Shown here piece by piece: positions 8,237 to 15,154 of a stretch of DNA of 64,000 nucleotides (positions are counted from its first letter, which is position 1; every line of letters begins with the position of its first letter). Origin of the DNA: Paenibacillus sp. NAIST15-1. Lineage in GTDB: Bacteria; Bacillota; Bacilli; Paenibacillales; Paenibacillaceae. The notes under the pieces are model-generated. The model saw only the letters and a program-made list of their open reading frames with translations, made no database searches and was not told where the DNA came from. The stretch is from NCBI RefSeq assembly GCF_001894745.1, contig NZ_BBYF01000002.1, positions 496,001 through 560,000 of the forward strand, given 5' to 3'. The translations under genes were made by a program, and so were the position numbers.

Positions 8237-8842
8237 ATGAACAATAATGCAACATATAGTAATGGTACTTGGAAAAAGGGACTCGGAACAGAACTTGAAT
8301 TGATATACATAATTGAAACCACCAAATTTGATGAGGAAGTAGACAGAGATTTTACCAACATCAAAAGATATGAGCGCAACAATATTCAAGAGGCAATCGA
8401 CTTAATCAATCAATTCCAACAACATGGGTACAAAAACATTAACCTTATGACCCAGATCAATCATAACGGTGATACAATTCTAGAGGATTCGAGCGAAACA
8501 GGTATCGAATTTGCTGTTAATACATCAATCAATAAAGATTATAATGAAGTAAATAAGCAAAAAGAATTATTAATGAATAATGAAAAACTGTTCAATGGGT
8601 TCATTGAAAAATATAAAGCAGAAAAGGCATTCATTGAGTTTAAAGACGAACAGGCAAACAATAGGGATGAACAGGGCTTACACTGGTACGAAATGCTGCT
8701 TCGTCCATTGTCTCCATATTGCCAACCAAATGGGCACATTAAATATGATGAGACTAAAGGAAGACATGGAATTATTGCATATGATAGAGAATTAACCGCT
8801 AACGAATTAGAAGAGTATGAATTAAGAAAATGGATCTTATAA
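8237..8842 (+). CDS. Hypothetical protein, 201 aa
   Basis: Not recognised. It is a soluble, charged protein with an internal helical stretch (about 95-140) and a C-terminal LTANELEEYELRKW segment. It has its own promoter (8173-8201) and a good ribosome binding site (AAAGGGG). It is monocistronic, as the next gene has a separate promoter-like sequence. Confidence 0.75.
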   Translation: MNNNATYSNGTWKKGLGTELELIYIIETTKFDEEVDRDFTNIKRYERNNIQEAIDLINQFQQHGYKNINLMTQINHNGDTILEDSSETGIEFAVNTSINKDYNEVNKQKELLMNNEKLFNGFIEKYKAEKAFIEFKDEQANNRDEQGLHWYEMLLRPLSPYCQPNGHIKYDETKGRHGIIAYDRELTANELEEYELRKWIL

Positions 8843-8872
8843 AATAAAGTATTGAAATAAACAAGACGTTTA

Positions 8873-8902
8873 CTATGCATATATAAAGAAATATATTATA
8901 AT
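8873..8902 (+). promoter_or_regulatory. Probable promoter of the DUF4258/YgiT pair
   Basis: TATAAT at 8897-8902. CTATG-N6-TAAAG (8873-8888) sits at the same distance from the -10 (24 nt) as in the promoters at 8173 and 9580. The -35 itself is poor. Confidence 0.45.
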
Positions 8903-8936
8903 ATCACTATAAACAATAAAGGAGTGCTATTATATT

Positions 8937-9218
8937 ATGAAGCCATTAGACAAAGAAACACTCTTCAAACTCGTAAAAGGACTGATGAACAAAGGATTCT
9001 ATGTTATATCAACACATGCAGAAGATCGCATGAAAGAACGTGGATTTACAAGGGAAGAGATCGAACACATACTGTTTAACCCTTGTGATCTTGTAGGTGA
9101 ACCACGATATGATGAAGAATATAAAACATATAAATATAGAATTAAAAATGAAGAGAATAGAAGCGTAGTTGTCAGCATAGACTTTGATAATCTTGTAATA
9201 GTGGTAACAGTCATATGA
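8937..9218 (+). CDS. DUF4258-type putative toxin (RelE-like fold)
   Basis: A 93-residue protein with STHAEDRMKERGFTREEIEHIL, the DUF4258 signature. This is a small RelE/BrnT-like fold often found as the toxin half of type II toxin-antitoxin pairs. The strands at the end (NRSVVVSIDFDNLVIVVTVI) fit that fold. The partner 54 nt downstream is a YgiT-type zinc protein, and the pair has its own promoter and terminator. Confidence 0.75.
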   Translation: MKPLDKETLFKLVKGLMNKGFYVISTHAEDRMKERGFTREEIEHILFNPCDLVGEPRYDEEYKTYKYRIKNEENRSVVVSIDFDNLVIVVTVI

Positions 9219-9272
9219 TTGTTGCCTTTTCTCTTTGCCGAGTGATATATTAATGATCAAGAGGTGATACAA

Positions 9273-9506
9273 ATGTTGGAGCAAGATAAGCAAGAACTAA
9301 TTAACCTTGGTAAGCGAATGTTTTGCACAGAGTGTGGGAAGCGAGAACATGAGTTTACGACCATTAATAAAGAAGAAACGATTAACGGTAAAGTCTACAC
9401 TATTCCTAACGTCCCTGTGATGCGTTGTAAGCATTGTAATGCTATTGCTTATCCATCGTTTGCATTCGACCATATAGACGAATACAAAGAACAATTAAAC
9501 CAATAG
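9273..9506 (+). CDS. YgiT-type zinc-finger protein (putative antitoxin)
   Basis: A 77-residue protein with two CxxC pairs, CTEC and CKHC, in the YgiT/MqsA N-terminal zinc-binding arrangement. It lacks the MqsA C-terminal helix-turn-helix. The start is ATG 9273, 6 nt after GAGGTG; an earlier in-frame GTG at 9264 is part of that ribosome binding site. It is probably the antitoxin or accessory of the upstream DUF4258 protein. Confidence 0.75.
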   Translation: MLEQDKQELINLGKRMFCTECGKREHEFTTINKEETINGKVYTIPNVPVMRCKHCNAIAYPSFAFDHIDEYKEQLNQ

Positions 9507-9537
9507 GGAACGAATGGCCTTATTGGTTTTTCTTTTG
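9498..9537 (+). terminator. Terminator of the DUF4258/YgiT operon
   Basis: AACCAATA and TATTGGTT pair around a loop and are followed by TTTCTTTT. The stem overlaps the stop codon region. Confidence 0.8.
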
Positions 9538-9578
9538 AAAAATAATAATAGAAAATAATAAAAATCATCTTATAACCA

Positions 9579-9608
9579 CTTTACATATATAAAGATATAT
9601 GTTATATT
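9579..9608 (+). promoter_or_regulatory. Promoter with CTTTA-N6-TAAAG palindrome
   Basis: TTTACA (9580-9585), 17 nt, TATATT (9603-9608), with a perfect CTTTA-catata-TAAAG palindrome at 9579-9594 over the -35. Confidence 0.7.
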
Positions 9609-9654
9609 TAATTCAACGAAGGAAATGAATAAATATAAAAAGGTGGTAATGAAG

Positions 9655-9750
9655 ATGAGCAGAACACAATTAATCGTTGCAATGTCAAAGATCCAAAGAA
9701 AGCAAGAAATTAAAAAGTTAACGGTTGTTGGTGCATTGCTCTCTAAGTAA
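9655..9750 (+). CDS. Small basic peptide, 31 aa
   Basis: This ORF reads MSRTQLIVAMSKI..., then a basic middle, and ends VVGALLSK. It has a strong promoter (9580) and AGGTGG 8 nt before the ATG. It could be a short regulatory or signalling peptide, as it precedes a secreted protein gene; no family is recognised. Confidence 0.55.
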   Translation: MSRTQLIVAMSKIQRKQEIKKLTVVGALLSK

Positions 9751-9797
9751 TAAAACAAATAATTAAAAAACTATAATATACTAAAGGAGAAAATAAA

Positions 9798-10124
9798 ATG
9801 AAAAAAACATTTATCGTAGTATTCACACTTGTAATGATGATGATTAGCACGAATGTTGTTAAGGCTGCTGAAGCAAATCAAGTTTCTACTAAGGTTGATT
9901 ACATCTACTTTGATAAGACTTCGAAAGTGTATTATGCGGTATCTGTAAAAGATGCAGACGGTGGACATTGGGTAGTAGACTTGTTGTATTACGATACATA
10001 TGACGAAGTACTGGAAAAGGCGCTTAACAAGTCTCTTAAAGGGAAGAAACTTAAAATCAGCTACGAAGGCAATCTGGAAACTGATGAGGAAGTGTTGATT
10101 GTCGAAAGTGAAATTGTAAAATGA
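9798..10124 (+). CDS. Secreted small protein with signal peptide
   Basis: A 108-residue protein. Residues 1-24 are a classic Sec signal peptide (MKKTFIVVFTLVMMMISTNVVKAAEA). The mature part of about 84 residues is acidic and beta-rich, without recognised motifs. It is probably released to the cell surface or medium by the lysogen. Confidence 0.75.
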   Translation: MKKTFIVVFTLVMMMISTNVVKAAEANQVSTKVDYIYFDKTSKVYYAVSVKDADGGHWVVDLLYYDTYDEVLEKALNKSLKGKKLKISYEGNLETDEEVLIVESEIVK

Positions 10125-10183
10125 CAAAAATAAAATATGGTTCTAGAAACAATAAAAAAAGTGAATGCAAGTGATGTGTTCCT

Positions 10184-10203
10184 TCCCCTCATTACTGAGG
10201 GGG
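10184..10203 (+). other. GC-rich hairpin in leader
   Basis: CCCCTCA-TTAC-TGAGGGG is a strong stem with a tetraloop in an otherwise AT-rich stretch. It is not followed by a T-run. It lies about 40 nt ahead of the next start codon and may protect the message or control ribosome access. Confidence 0.5.
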
Positions 10204-10241
10204 AGGAGGATGCAAATAACTATAATAATGGAGGAGTTAAA

Positions 10242-10469
10242 ATGAACAAATCAAAAAGAGAAAGAAAGTTTAAAATTGGTGATGATGTTATTTGGACGAA
10301 TTCAAATGGAGTGAATCTTGGTAAGCGAAAAATTATAGGATATGATACAAGGTCAGGTGAAACATATTTTGAATATACTTATTACATTGACCCAATTGAT
10401 ACACCTTGGTTTTCCATTGGTGAAAGTGAATTAAAGTTGTGTAATCCTTTAAAGCAAGAAAAAAACTAG
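10242..10469 (+). CDS. Hypothetical protein, 75 aa
   Basis: The start is ATG 10242 behind GGAGGAG; a longer in-frame extension to 10137 lacks an SD. The protein has a basic N-terminus (NKSKRERKFKIGDDVIW) and then a small SH3-like beta-barrel pattern. Function unknown. Confidence 0.7.
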   Translation: MNKSKRERKFKIGDDVIWTNSNGVNLGKRKIIGYDTRSGETYFEYTYYIDPIDTPWFSIGESELKLCNPLKQEKN

Positions 10470-10494
10470 AATATTCTGAATGGAGGAATAAAAA

Positions 10495-10653
10495 ATGCTG
10501 GTAGTTGATGCGAGTTTGTGGGGCGACTGGGACGAAATGTTCAAATATATACGACAATTTAAAGATAAATGTAAAATTACAATTGTGAATGCTTCATATT
10601 TGTTAGAGGTTATGTATGGTGAAGAGTTAAGGGAATTAGGATTTATCAAATAA
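10495..10653 (+). CDS. Hypothetical small protein, 52 aa
   Basis: The ORF reads MLVVDASLWGDWDEMFKYI... with TGGAGG 7-8 nt before the ATG. It is acidic with alternating strand and helix. Unknown function; part of the run of small genes. Confidence 0.6.
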   Translation: MLVVDASLWGDWDEMFKYIRQFKDKCKITIVNASYLLEVMYGEELRELGFIK

Positions 10654-10687
10654 AATTAACATTCACTACGAAAGGACAGTGATTTTA

Positions 10688-10885
10688 ATGAATAAGTTGA
10701 AGAAGAAAGTTATAAAACTACTTGAATCAAATGGGTACGATCTTGAAGTAGAAGGCCATATAATTTATACACCAAATTGTACAATTGAGATTCGTAATGA
10801 TCAGATAACCGTTAATGAACAACCAATTGACTATAACAGTGATATTGATGAAATATATTACGCAGTTGCTGAAGTAGAGGGGTAG
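10688..10885 (+). CDS. Hypothetical protein, 65 aa
   Basis: A small protein with a basic first helix (MNKLKKKVIKLLESNGYDL) and then a strand-rich tail. AAAGGA lies 11 nt upstream. Unknown function. Confidence 0.6.
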   Translation: MNKLKKKVIKLLESNGYDLEVEGHIIYTPNCTIEIRNDQITVNEQPIDYNSDIDEIYYAVAEVEG

Positions 10886-10930
10886 TAAGCAAATCAAATT
10901 TTAATTATATTCGAACTTGGAGGAATCGGA

Positions 10931-11341
10931 ATGGCAATAGAAAATGTGTATGTACAATTAGAAATTAATAAAGACACTGATGCAGTCCATATTGATAAGA
11001 TGTTCTTAGCTCCAGATCTACAAGAGAATTATAACTATGACTTGAATTTGCACAAAGGTTATTCATGGGCTGATAAATTTGAAGTATTAGAAGGATATGA
11101 GTTGAAATTTATTTTACTAAAGGATGTAAATTATGACGGAAGAAAACGTAAAATTACAGATAGCGATATTAAAATTAAATTGTCTGAATTAAATTTAGCT
11201 CAAATTCCCAAAGAACCATCGATGTTTGGATATTCGGCTAAGGCTACAGAGAAATTAAAAGAATTAGTTTTAAACAACTTAGAAAAACGTAAACAGTTAA
11301 TAGGTGAAGGTAAAATAATTAATTTAAAAGATATTGCATAA
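10931..11341 (+). CDS. Hypothetical protein, 136 aa
   Basis: Beta-rich first half, helical lysine-rich second half (KATEKLKELVLNNLEKRKQ). TTGGAGG precedes the start. No family recognised; co-directional with neighbours 40-45 nt away. Confidence 0.7.
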   Translation: MAIENVYVQLEINKDTDAVHIDKMFLAPDLQENYNYDLNLHKGYSWADKFEVLEGYELKFILLKDVNYDGRKRKITDSDIKIKLSELNLAQIPKEPSMFGYSAKATEKLKELVLNNLEKRKQLIGEGKIINLKDIA

Positions 11342-11382
11342 TCAAATGAAATGTTATTTCAATATGATACGGAGGAATAAAT

Positions 11383-11697
11383 ATGGCGCGATTTAATGGA
11401 GTTGAGTTAACAGACGAATCAATTCAGAAAACTAGAAAATGGTTTGCCGATAATGCAATAGCGTGTATCGAGGAAGTCAAAAGTGGAAAACAAAATGTAA
11501 ATGATAGTGAAGCGTATTTTTCGTGGAGAAATGATCAAGCAAGAGAATACAAAGAAGGTCACAGTGATCACACTTTAACATTCTTGCAACGTGCATATTT
11601 TATTCAAAGTGGAGAATGCATAGCATTATTGCCTCAAACTATCAAACAGACAATGAAATGTTACTTTCATATAAATAAAATAATAATTAAAGTATAA
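11383..11697 (+). CDS. Conserved hypothetical protein, 104 aa
   Basis: Contains WFADNAIACIEEVKSG, YFSWR and TFLQRAYFIQSGECIALLP. The spacing of these blocks looks like a real conserved family, but I cannot name it. CGGAGG precedes the ATG. The last 15 residues (YFHINKIIIKV) look like read-through into AT-rich DNA, so the end may be altered relative to homologues. Confidence 0.7.
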   Translation: MARFNGVELTDESIQKTRKWFADNAIACIEEVKSGKQNVNDSEAYFSWRNDQAREYKEGHSDHTLTFLQRAYFIQSGECIALLPQTIKQTMKCYFHINKIIIKV

Positions 11698-11705
11698 TAA
11701 ATATA

Positions 11706-11734
11706 TTGACTTTATATTTATAAAGTTATATAAT
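11706..11734 (+). promoter_or_regulatory. Promoter with CTTTA-N6-TAAAG operator
   Basis: TTGACT (11706-11711), 17 nt, TATAAT (11729-11734). The perfect palindrome CTTTA-tattta-TAAAG (11710-11725) fills the space between the boxes, ending 3 nt before the -10. Confidence 0.8.
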
Positions 11735-11780
11735 AATAATATAAAGAAAACACTCATATACATAGAGGAGGCTGTAATAA

Positions 11781-11984
11781 ATGGGGAAATTGCAATTTAT
11801 CGAAAAAGCAAATGTTGAATTATTATATGGGCGTGGAGTTGTAGAAAGAAAAATATTTGAATATGAAGATAAGGCGATTTTTAAACATATGGGATCATGG
11901 CACTTTTGTAAAAAGGTGGATGGAAAATGGAAGAAATATGAGATTAAAGTAGATCAATACAGAATTTTAAAGCCTAAAGTTTAA
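11781..11984 (+). CDS. Hypothetical protein, 67 aa
   Basis: A basic, beta-rich protein with a WHFCKKVDGKWKKYEI motif. AGAGGAGG precedes the start; first gene behind the promoter at 11706. Unknown function. Confidence 0.65.
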   Translation: MGKLQFIEKANVELLYGRGVVERKIFEYEDKAIFKHMGSWHFCKKVDGKWKKYEIKVDQYRILKPKV

Positions 11985-12034
11985 GACGGATGGAGGATTT
12001 ATTGAGCTGCTACTAATATATAGGAGGAATAACA

Positions 12035-12247
12035 ATGGATTTCAAATTAGCTGTAAAATCATTGCCTGAAGGTGTTTCATATGACCCTATGGAACACACT
12101 TCAATATATGATTTAATATATTTGGTACAACATGAGTTAGATCTAATTGAGGAAGAGCCAGAACATTATAATCATTTATCAGTAAGGGAACTAAATAATC
12201 TTAAAATTAATTGCGGAAAATTTATAAGGAAATATCTATTATGTTGA
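12035..12247 (+). CDS. Hypothetical protein, 70 aa
   Basis: A small acidic helical protein, second in the operon from the 11706 promoter, with TAGGAGG upstream. No motifs recognised. Confidence 0.6.
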   Translation: MDFKLAVKSLPEGVSYDPMEHTSIYDLIYLVQHELDLIEEEPEHYNHLSVRELNNLKINCGKFIRKYLLC

Positions 12248-12321
12248 AATACTGTTTTCATTAATTCGATATATTACAAAAAATCAATAGTATTTATTGC
12301 TTATATTATAACGATTATGTG

Positions 12322-12350
12322 TTGAAATCTATTAGGTCATATGGTAATAT
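12322..12350 (+). promoter_or_regulatory. Promoter of secreted protein gene
   Basis: TTGAAA (12322-12327), 17 nt, TAATAT (12345-12350). It has no CTTTA palindrome, so this gene may be regulated separately from its neighbours, perhaps expressed in lysogeny. Confidence 0.6.
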
Positions 12351-12404
12351 ATTCCTAGAAATACACAATCCAATACATCATACTATTTTGTAGGAGCGTG
12401 TAGA

Positions 12405-12842
12405 ATGAAAAAGAAAGTAGTTTTATTCCTTACTGTTTTAACTCTGACTGCCCTTCCAACAAGTGTTTTTGCTCAAAGTGTGACTTCATACAATCCACTC
12501 AAGAATGTATTCAATCAAAAATATTCACCACTCGCTTATGAATCAAAATCAGGTGTGTTGCCAAGCAGCGGAGAAGTTGAATATTCAATCGATTACAGTT
12601 CTGAAGATGGTGCCCACCTCAGAGTATATTTAGGGGATGACGATAAAAAGGGAATGAAATTGGTAGTTTACGATCCGAGCAATAAAGTATTTGCTTCTGG
12701 AGAAACAAAATCAAGCAATAGCTATCAAGTAACGTTGGAAACAAAGCCAACAAAGGAAGGAACATATAGAATTAAGATCGTATCTAACGATGGTGACGGT
12801 GGATGGGATTACGGTTACACTTCCGCAGCTAGAGTGTATTAG
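12405..12842 (+). CDS. Secreted beta-sandwich protein
   Basis: A 145-residue protein with a clear signal peptide (about 1-24, ending SVFAQS). The mature domain has the alternating strands of bacterial pre-peptidase C-terminal or carbohydrate-binding folds (GAHLRVYLGDDDKKGMKLVVYDPS, TKEGTYRIKIVS). It has its own promoter and terminator. It may be a lysogenic-conversion factor; the exact role is unknown. Confidence 0.75.
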   Translation: MKKKVVLFLTVLTLTALPTSVFAQSVTSYNPLKNVFNQKYSPLAYESKSGVLPSSGEVEYSIDYSSEDGAHLRVYLGDDDKKGMKLVVYDPSNKVFASGETKSSNSYQVTLETKPTKEGTYRIKIVSNDGDGGWDYGYTSAARVY

Positions 12843-12903
12843 TTAAAAGTTAAAACATTCTACTAAAGAAGAGATAGCAACGGAATTAAACATATTGTAC
12901 ATG

Positions 12904-12928
12904 AGAGCCTTTAGAGGCTCTTTTTTTA
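12904..12928 (+). terminator. Rho-independent terminator
   Basis: AGAGCC-tttaga-GGCTCT followed by seven T residues. Confidence 0.9.
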
Positions 12929-12959
12929 GTGTAAAATATCAATAAATAATAAAATTATA

Positions 12960-12988
12960 TTGACTTCGCAAAAATAAAGAATTATAAT
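12960..12988 (+). promoter_or_regulatory. Promoter with degenerate CTTTA-N6-TAAAG operator
   Basis: TTGACT (12960-12965), 17 nt, TATAAT (12983-12988). CTTCG-caaaaa-TAAAG (12964-12979) keeps the right half of the palindrome at the same position as at 11706. Confidence 0.75.
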
Positions 12989-13021
12989 GAATATAAGATA
13001 AATACATAGGAGGCATTTAAT

Positions 13022-13489
13022 GTGGATAAGATGGAAAAAGCTATTAATAGAGTTGATCGCTATGAATCAAAGTTAAATAACCATCTAGAATTAATAAAGA
13101 AGTTGGGTATTGATGCAGGTGCGTTTTGGGCTTCATTCCCTGCTGGTTCTGAAGAAAGAAAATCACTTACCGAACTAGAGAGAATACAACGTGATTTGAG
13201 CAATGCTAGAGAAGAACTTTCTAAGAGAGTGAAAATTGAAAACAAGAAAGGCACGAAATCAGAACAGCCAATGAAGCATGATAGACCTTCTCTTTGGATG
13301 CAATCAAAAACTGGCATGTGGCATAAACATGCAGGCAATTATTTTGGTGAAGCAATTGCAAGCTGTCAAAGTTACAACTTAGATAGAATAAATGCATTAT
13401 ACGGTGATCCTGTAAGTAGTCCACCAGATGGAGCAAAGATATGCAAGAAGTGCTTGAGCAAGAGTTCAGGAAAGACATGGAGAGAATGA
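13022..13489 (+). CDS. Hypothetical protein with coiled coil and C-terminal Cys motif
   Basis: A 155-residue protein. The first 75 residues are a charged coiled coil. The last 70 contain H and C residues ending in CKKC, compatible with a zinc-binding domain. GTG 13022 is used, 7 nt after AGGAGG; an overlapping ATG at 13020 gives only 18 codons. Unknown function. Confidence 0.65.
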   Translation: MDKMEKAINRVDRYESKLNNHLELIKKLGIDAGAFWASFPAGSEERKSLTELERIQRDLSNAREELSKRVKIENKKGTKSEQPMKHDRPSLWMQSKTGMWHKHAGNYFGEAIASCQSYNLDRINALYGDPVSSPPDGAKICKKCLSKSSGKTWRE

Positions 13490-13491
13490 GA

Positions 13492-13731
13492 ATGGAAGCT
13501 ATAAGAGAAGAATTTGAAAGAGTAAGGAACAACATGGCGAATGGTGATACACTTCATTTACTGGTTGCAGGATATGAGGCCGAATTTATATACACTAACG
13601 AAAATTATGTATTGAAAATAAGAAGGGAACAGGAAGTGCTATTTTATCATGGAAATATTGATTTTGAGAAAATAGTTAATCTTGAAGAATACTACTTACA
13701 AAATAATTGCTTTCCAGATTGTCTAACGTAA
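13492..13731 (+). CDS. Hypothetical protein, 79 aa
   Basis: Begins as a charged helix (MEAIREEFERVRNNM) followed by strands. The chosen start is 7 nt after GGAGAG, right behind the previous stop. In-frame ATG codons at 13441, 13477 and 13486 would give longer, overlapping products, so coupled translation is possible. Confidence 0.6.
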   Translation: MEAIREEFERVRNNMANGDTLHLLVAGYEAEFIYTNENYVLKIRREQEVLFYHGNIDFEKIVNLEEYYLQNNCFPDCLT

Positions 13732-13762
13732 AAAGCCTGTAGGATTGTACTACAGGCTTAAC
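13731..13762. terminator. Bidirectional terminator between convergent genes
   Basis: AAGCCTGTAG (13733-13742) and CTACAGGCTT (13750-13759) form a perfect 10-bp stem with a 7-nt loop. It separates rightward and leftward genes and overlaps the stop of the leftward one. Confidence 0.8.
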
Positions 13763-14204
13763 TTATTTTATCCATGGCCCCAAGATCCTTGGCACGTCTC
13801 AAAATCTCCATAAGACTATTCAAGTCATCACTATTAGTATTCTGTCTTAAACTTCTTACTTCATCCTTAAGGTGCTGAATCTGCTTGTCCTTTTCATTCA
13901 GCAATTGTTCGAATCTGGAAAGGTAAGCAATGATTGAATCAAAGGGCGTTGTTGAACTCTCAACTTTTACTGACTTATTTCCCTTCAATTTTGCACGTTC
14001 TGTCTTGGCCTGTCTTATCTCGTTCTTATAGTCGTTTCTAACCTCTGAATTCCATCTGAATCCACAAGCTGCTGGCGTTCTATTTAACGCTTCTGCGACC
14101 TCATCAAAGGCGTTTAATTGCGTACTGCCTTTGCTAATGTGAGATATCACAGTTTGAGCTAGTAAAATATTTTCTTGATTAGACCACTTGTCCTTTCTTT
14201 CCAT
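13758..14204 (-). CDS. RsfA-like Myb/SANT-domain transcription factor
   Basis: A 148-residue protein with an N-terminal Myb-like module (MERKDKWSNQENILLA, then LNAFDEVAEALNRTPAACGFRWN), the arrangement of the Bacillus RsfA/YlbO family. The C-terminal part is a coiled coil (ERFEQLLNEKDKQIQHLKDEV-like heptads). The start ATG 14204 has AAGGAGG about 8 nt upstream. It is divergent from the next operon and may regulate it through the intervening TACGAC sites. Confidence 0.8.
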   Translation of the reverse strand: MERKDKWSNQENILLAQTVISHISKGSTQLNAFDEVAEALNRTPAACGFRWNSEVRNDYKNEIRQAKTERAKLKGNKSVKVESSTTPFDSIIAYLSRFEQLLNEKDKQIQHLKDEVRSLRQNTNSDDLNSLMEILRRAKDLGAMDKIS

Positions 14205-14293
14205 ATGTACAACCCTCCTTAGATCCATTCTATACAGTCAAATATCAATTTATACTTAGGGTATGAAATAGTTCTTTTATAAGAAAATAATGG

Positions 14294-14347
14294 TTGACGC
14301 ACATACGACATTGTGATAAATTGGATTTAGTAAGTCGTACATACGAC
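14294..14347 (+). promoter_or_regulatory. Promoter with TACGAC operator sites
   Basis: TTGACG (14294-14299), 17 nt, TAAATT (14317-14322). ACATACGAC occurs between the boxes (14301-14309). The palindrome GTCGTA-CA-TACGAC (14334-14347) lies just downstream. This is a repressor-type layout; the divergent RsfA-like protein is a candidate binder. Confidence 0.6.
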
Positions 14348-14389
14348 AAATGCCAAGATATCAAATGATGATGAGAGGATGAAGAGAAT

Positions 14390-14608
14390 ATGAAATCATG
14401 GACGCGCCAAGGATATAGAGTAGTTGAATCTGAATTAAATTTTGACTTACATCAATTTGAAGTGATTCAAGACGAAAAGGTAATAGCTACTATTGTACCT
14501 CCAGATATGGAATCAATGGAGCAAATAATAAGCGATTTAGATGCTGGTGAAGATGTGAACGGTTGGGAAGATGGAATGGGCAATACGATATATATCGAAA
14601 AAAAGTAA
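14390..14608 (+). CDS. Hypothetical protein, 72 aa (possible frameshift partner)
   Basis: A small acidic protein (MKSWTRQGYRVVESELNFD...). It ends IEKK-stop exactly at an A AAA AAG heptamer (14599-14605). A -1 slip there would extend it into the helix-turn-helix ORF that follows, giving about 118 residues. Confidence 0.6.
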   Translation: MKSWTRQGYRVVESELNFDLHQFEVIQDEKVIATIVPPDMESMEQIISDLDAGEDVNGWEDGMGNTIYIEKK

Positions 14609-14633
14609 CACCGCTGGACTGTGTAACCACAGT
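14599..14633 (+). promoter_or_regulatory. Candidate -1 ribosomal frameshift signal
   Basis: The dnaX-type slippery heptamer A AAA AAG (14599-14605) is in the correct phase and followed at once by TAA. A perfect hairpin ACTGTG-TAAC-CACAGT lies at 14618-14633. The downstream ORF has no ribosome binding site. A lost A in the A7 run is the alternative. Confidence 0.5.
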
Positions 14634-14745
14634 AAAAGGATATGCAATAGAGAATGATATTAATATTCGCACAGTTCAGCGTATGTGTGAAGACGGAAGA
14701 CTAAAAGCAAAGAATGTACACGGTGTTTGGTTAATAGAATACTAA
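14605..14745 (+). CDS. Helix-turn-helix segment, probably expressed by frameshift
   Basis: A 46-codon segment reading GYAIENDINIRTVQRMCEDG-RLKAKNVHGVWLIEY, an excisionase/MerR-like winged helix-turn-helix. The only upstream start-like codon in frame (TTG 14563) has no SD and lies inside the previous gene. Expression as a C-terminal extension of the 72-aa ORF is the better explanation. Confidence 0.5.
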   Translation, partial: VTPLDCVTTVKGYAIENDINIRTVQRMCEDGRLKAKNVHGVWLIEY

Positions 14746-14806
14746 AAACTCATTCTTTGCTTCACCTTTTATAAAATAAAATATATGATCAATAACAAAA
14801 TATATA

Positions 14807-14835
14807 TTGACTTTATTTTTCTAAAGGGATATAAT
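14807..14835 (+). promoter_or_regulatory. Promoter with CTTTA-N6-TAAAG operator
   Basis: TTGACT (14807-14812), 17 nt, TATAAT (14830-14835). The perfect palindrome CTTTA-tttttc-TAAAG (14811-14826) ends 3 nt before the -10. Confidence 0.8.
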
Positions 14836-14873
14836 AAAATTATCAAATACATAGTACGTGGAGGCAATTATCA

Positions 14874-15098
14874 ATGAAAAAATCAGAACTAACAATTTCA
14901 GAAATTATACAATTATCTACTGAACTTGGGAGCTTTGGATATAGAACAATTGATCAGTTTTTATTTAAAAAGTTTGGATTCGATTATTATGAACTTCCTT
15001 TTTACAATGACTTAAAAACAACATTAGAAGCAATCATGGAACGTGTCGAAATTAAAAACCCTAATGGGTATGTTGAATATCAATGGGTTGATAAATAA
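14874..15098 (+). CDS. Hypothetical protein, 74 aa
   Basis: Helical, first gene behind the 14807 promoter (GTGGAGG before the ATG). No recognised motif. Probably co-transcribed with the large methyltransferase-like gene that follows. Confidence 0.65.
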   Translation: MKKSELTISEIIQLSTELGSFGYRTIDQFLFKKFGFDYYELPFYNDLKTTLEAIMERVEIKNPNGYVEYQWVDK

Positions 15099-15154
15099 AA
15101 TAAATTAATTAATGTAATACAATCAATACAATACATAATCTGGAGGCGTTAGAT

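Noticed and set aside
10210-10244. 11-codon leader peptide (MQITIIMEELK) before the gene at 10242
   Set aside because: The G-rich SD is only 1-2 nt from its ATG, too close for initiation.
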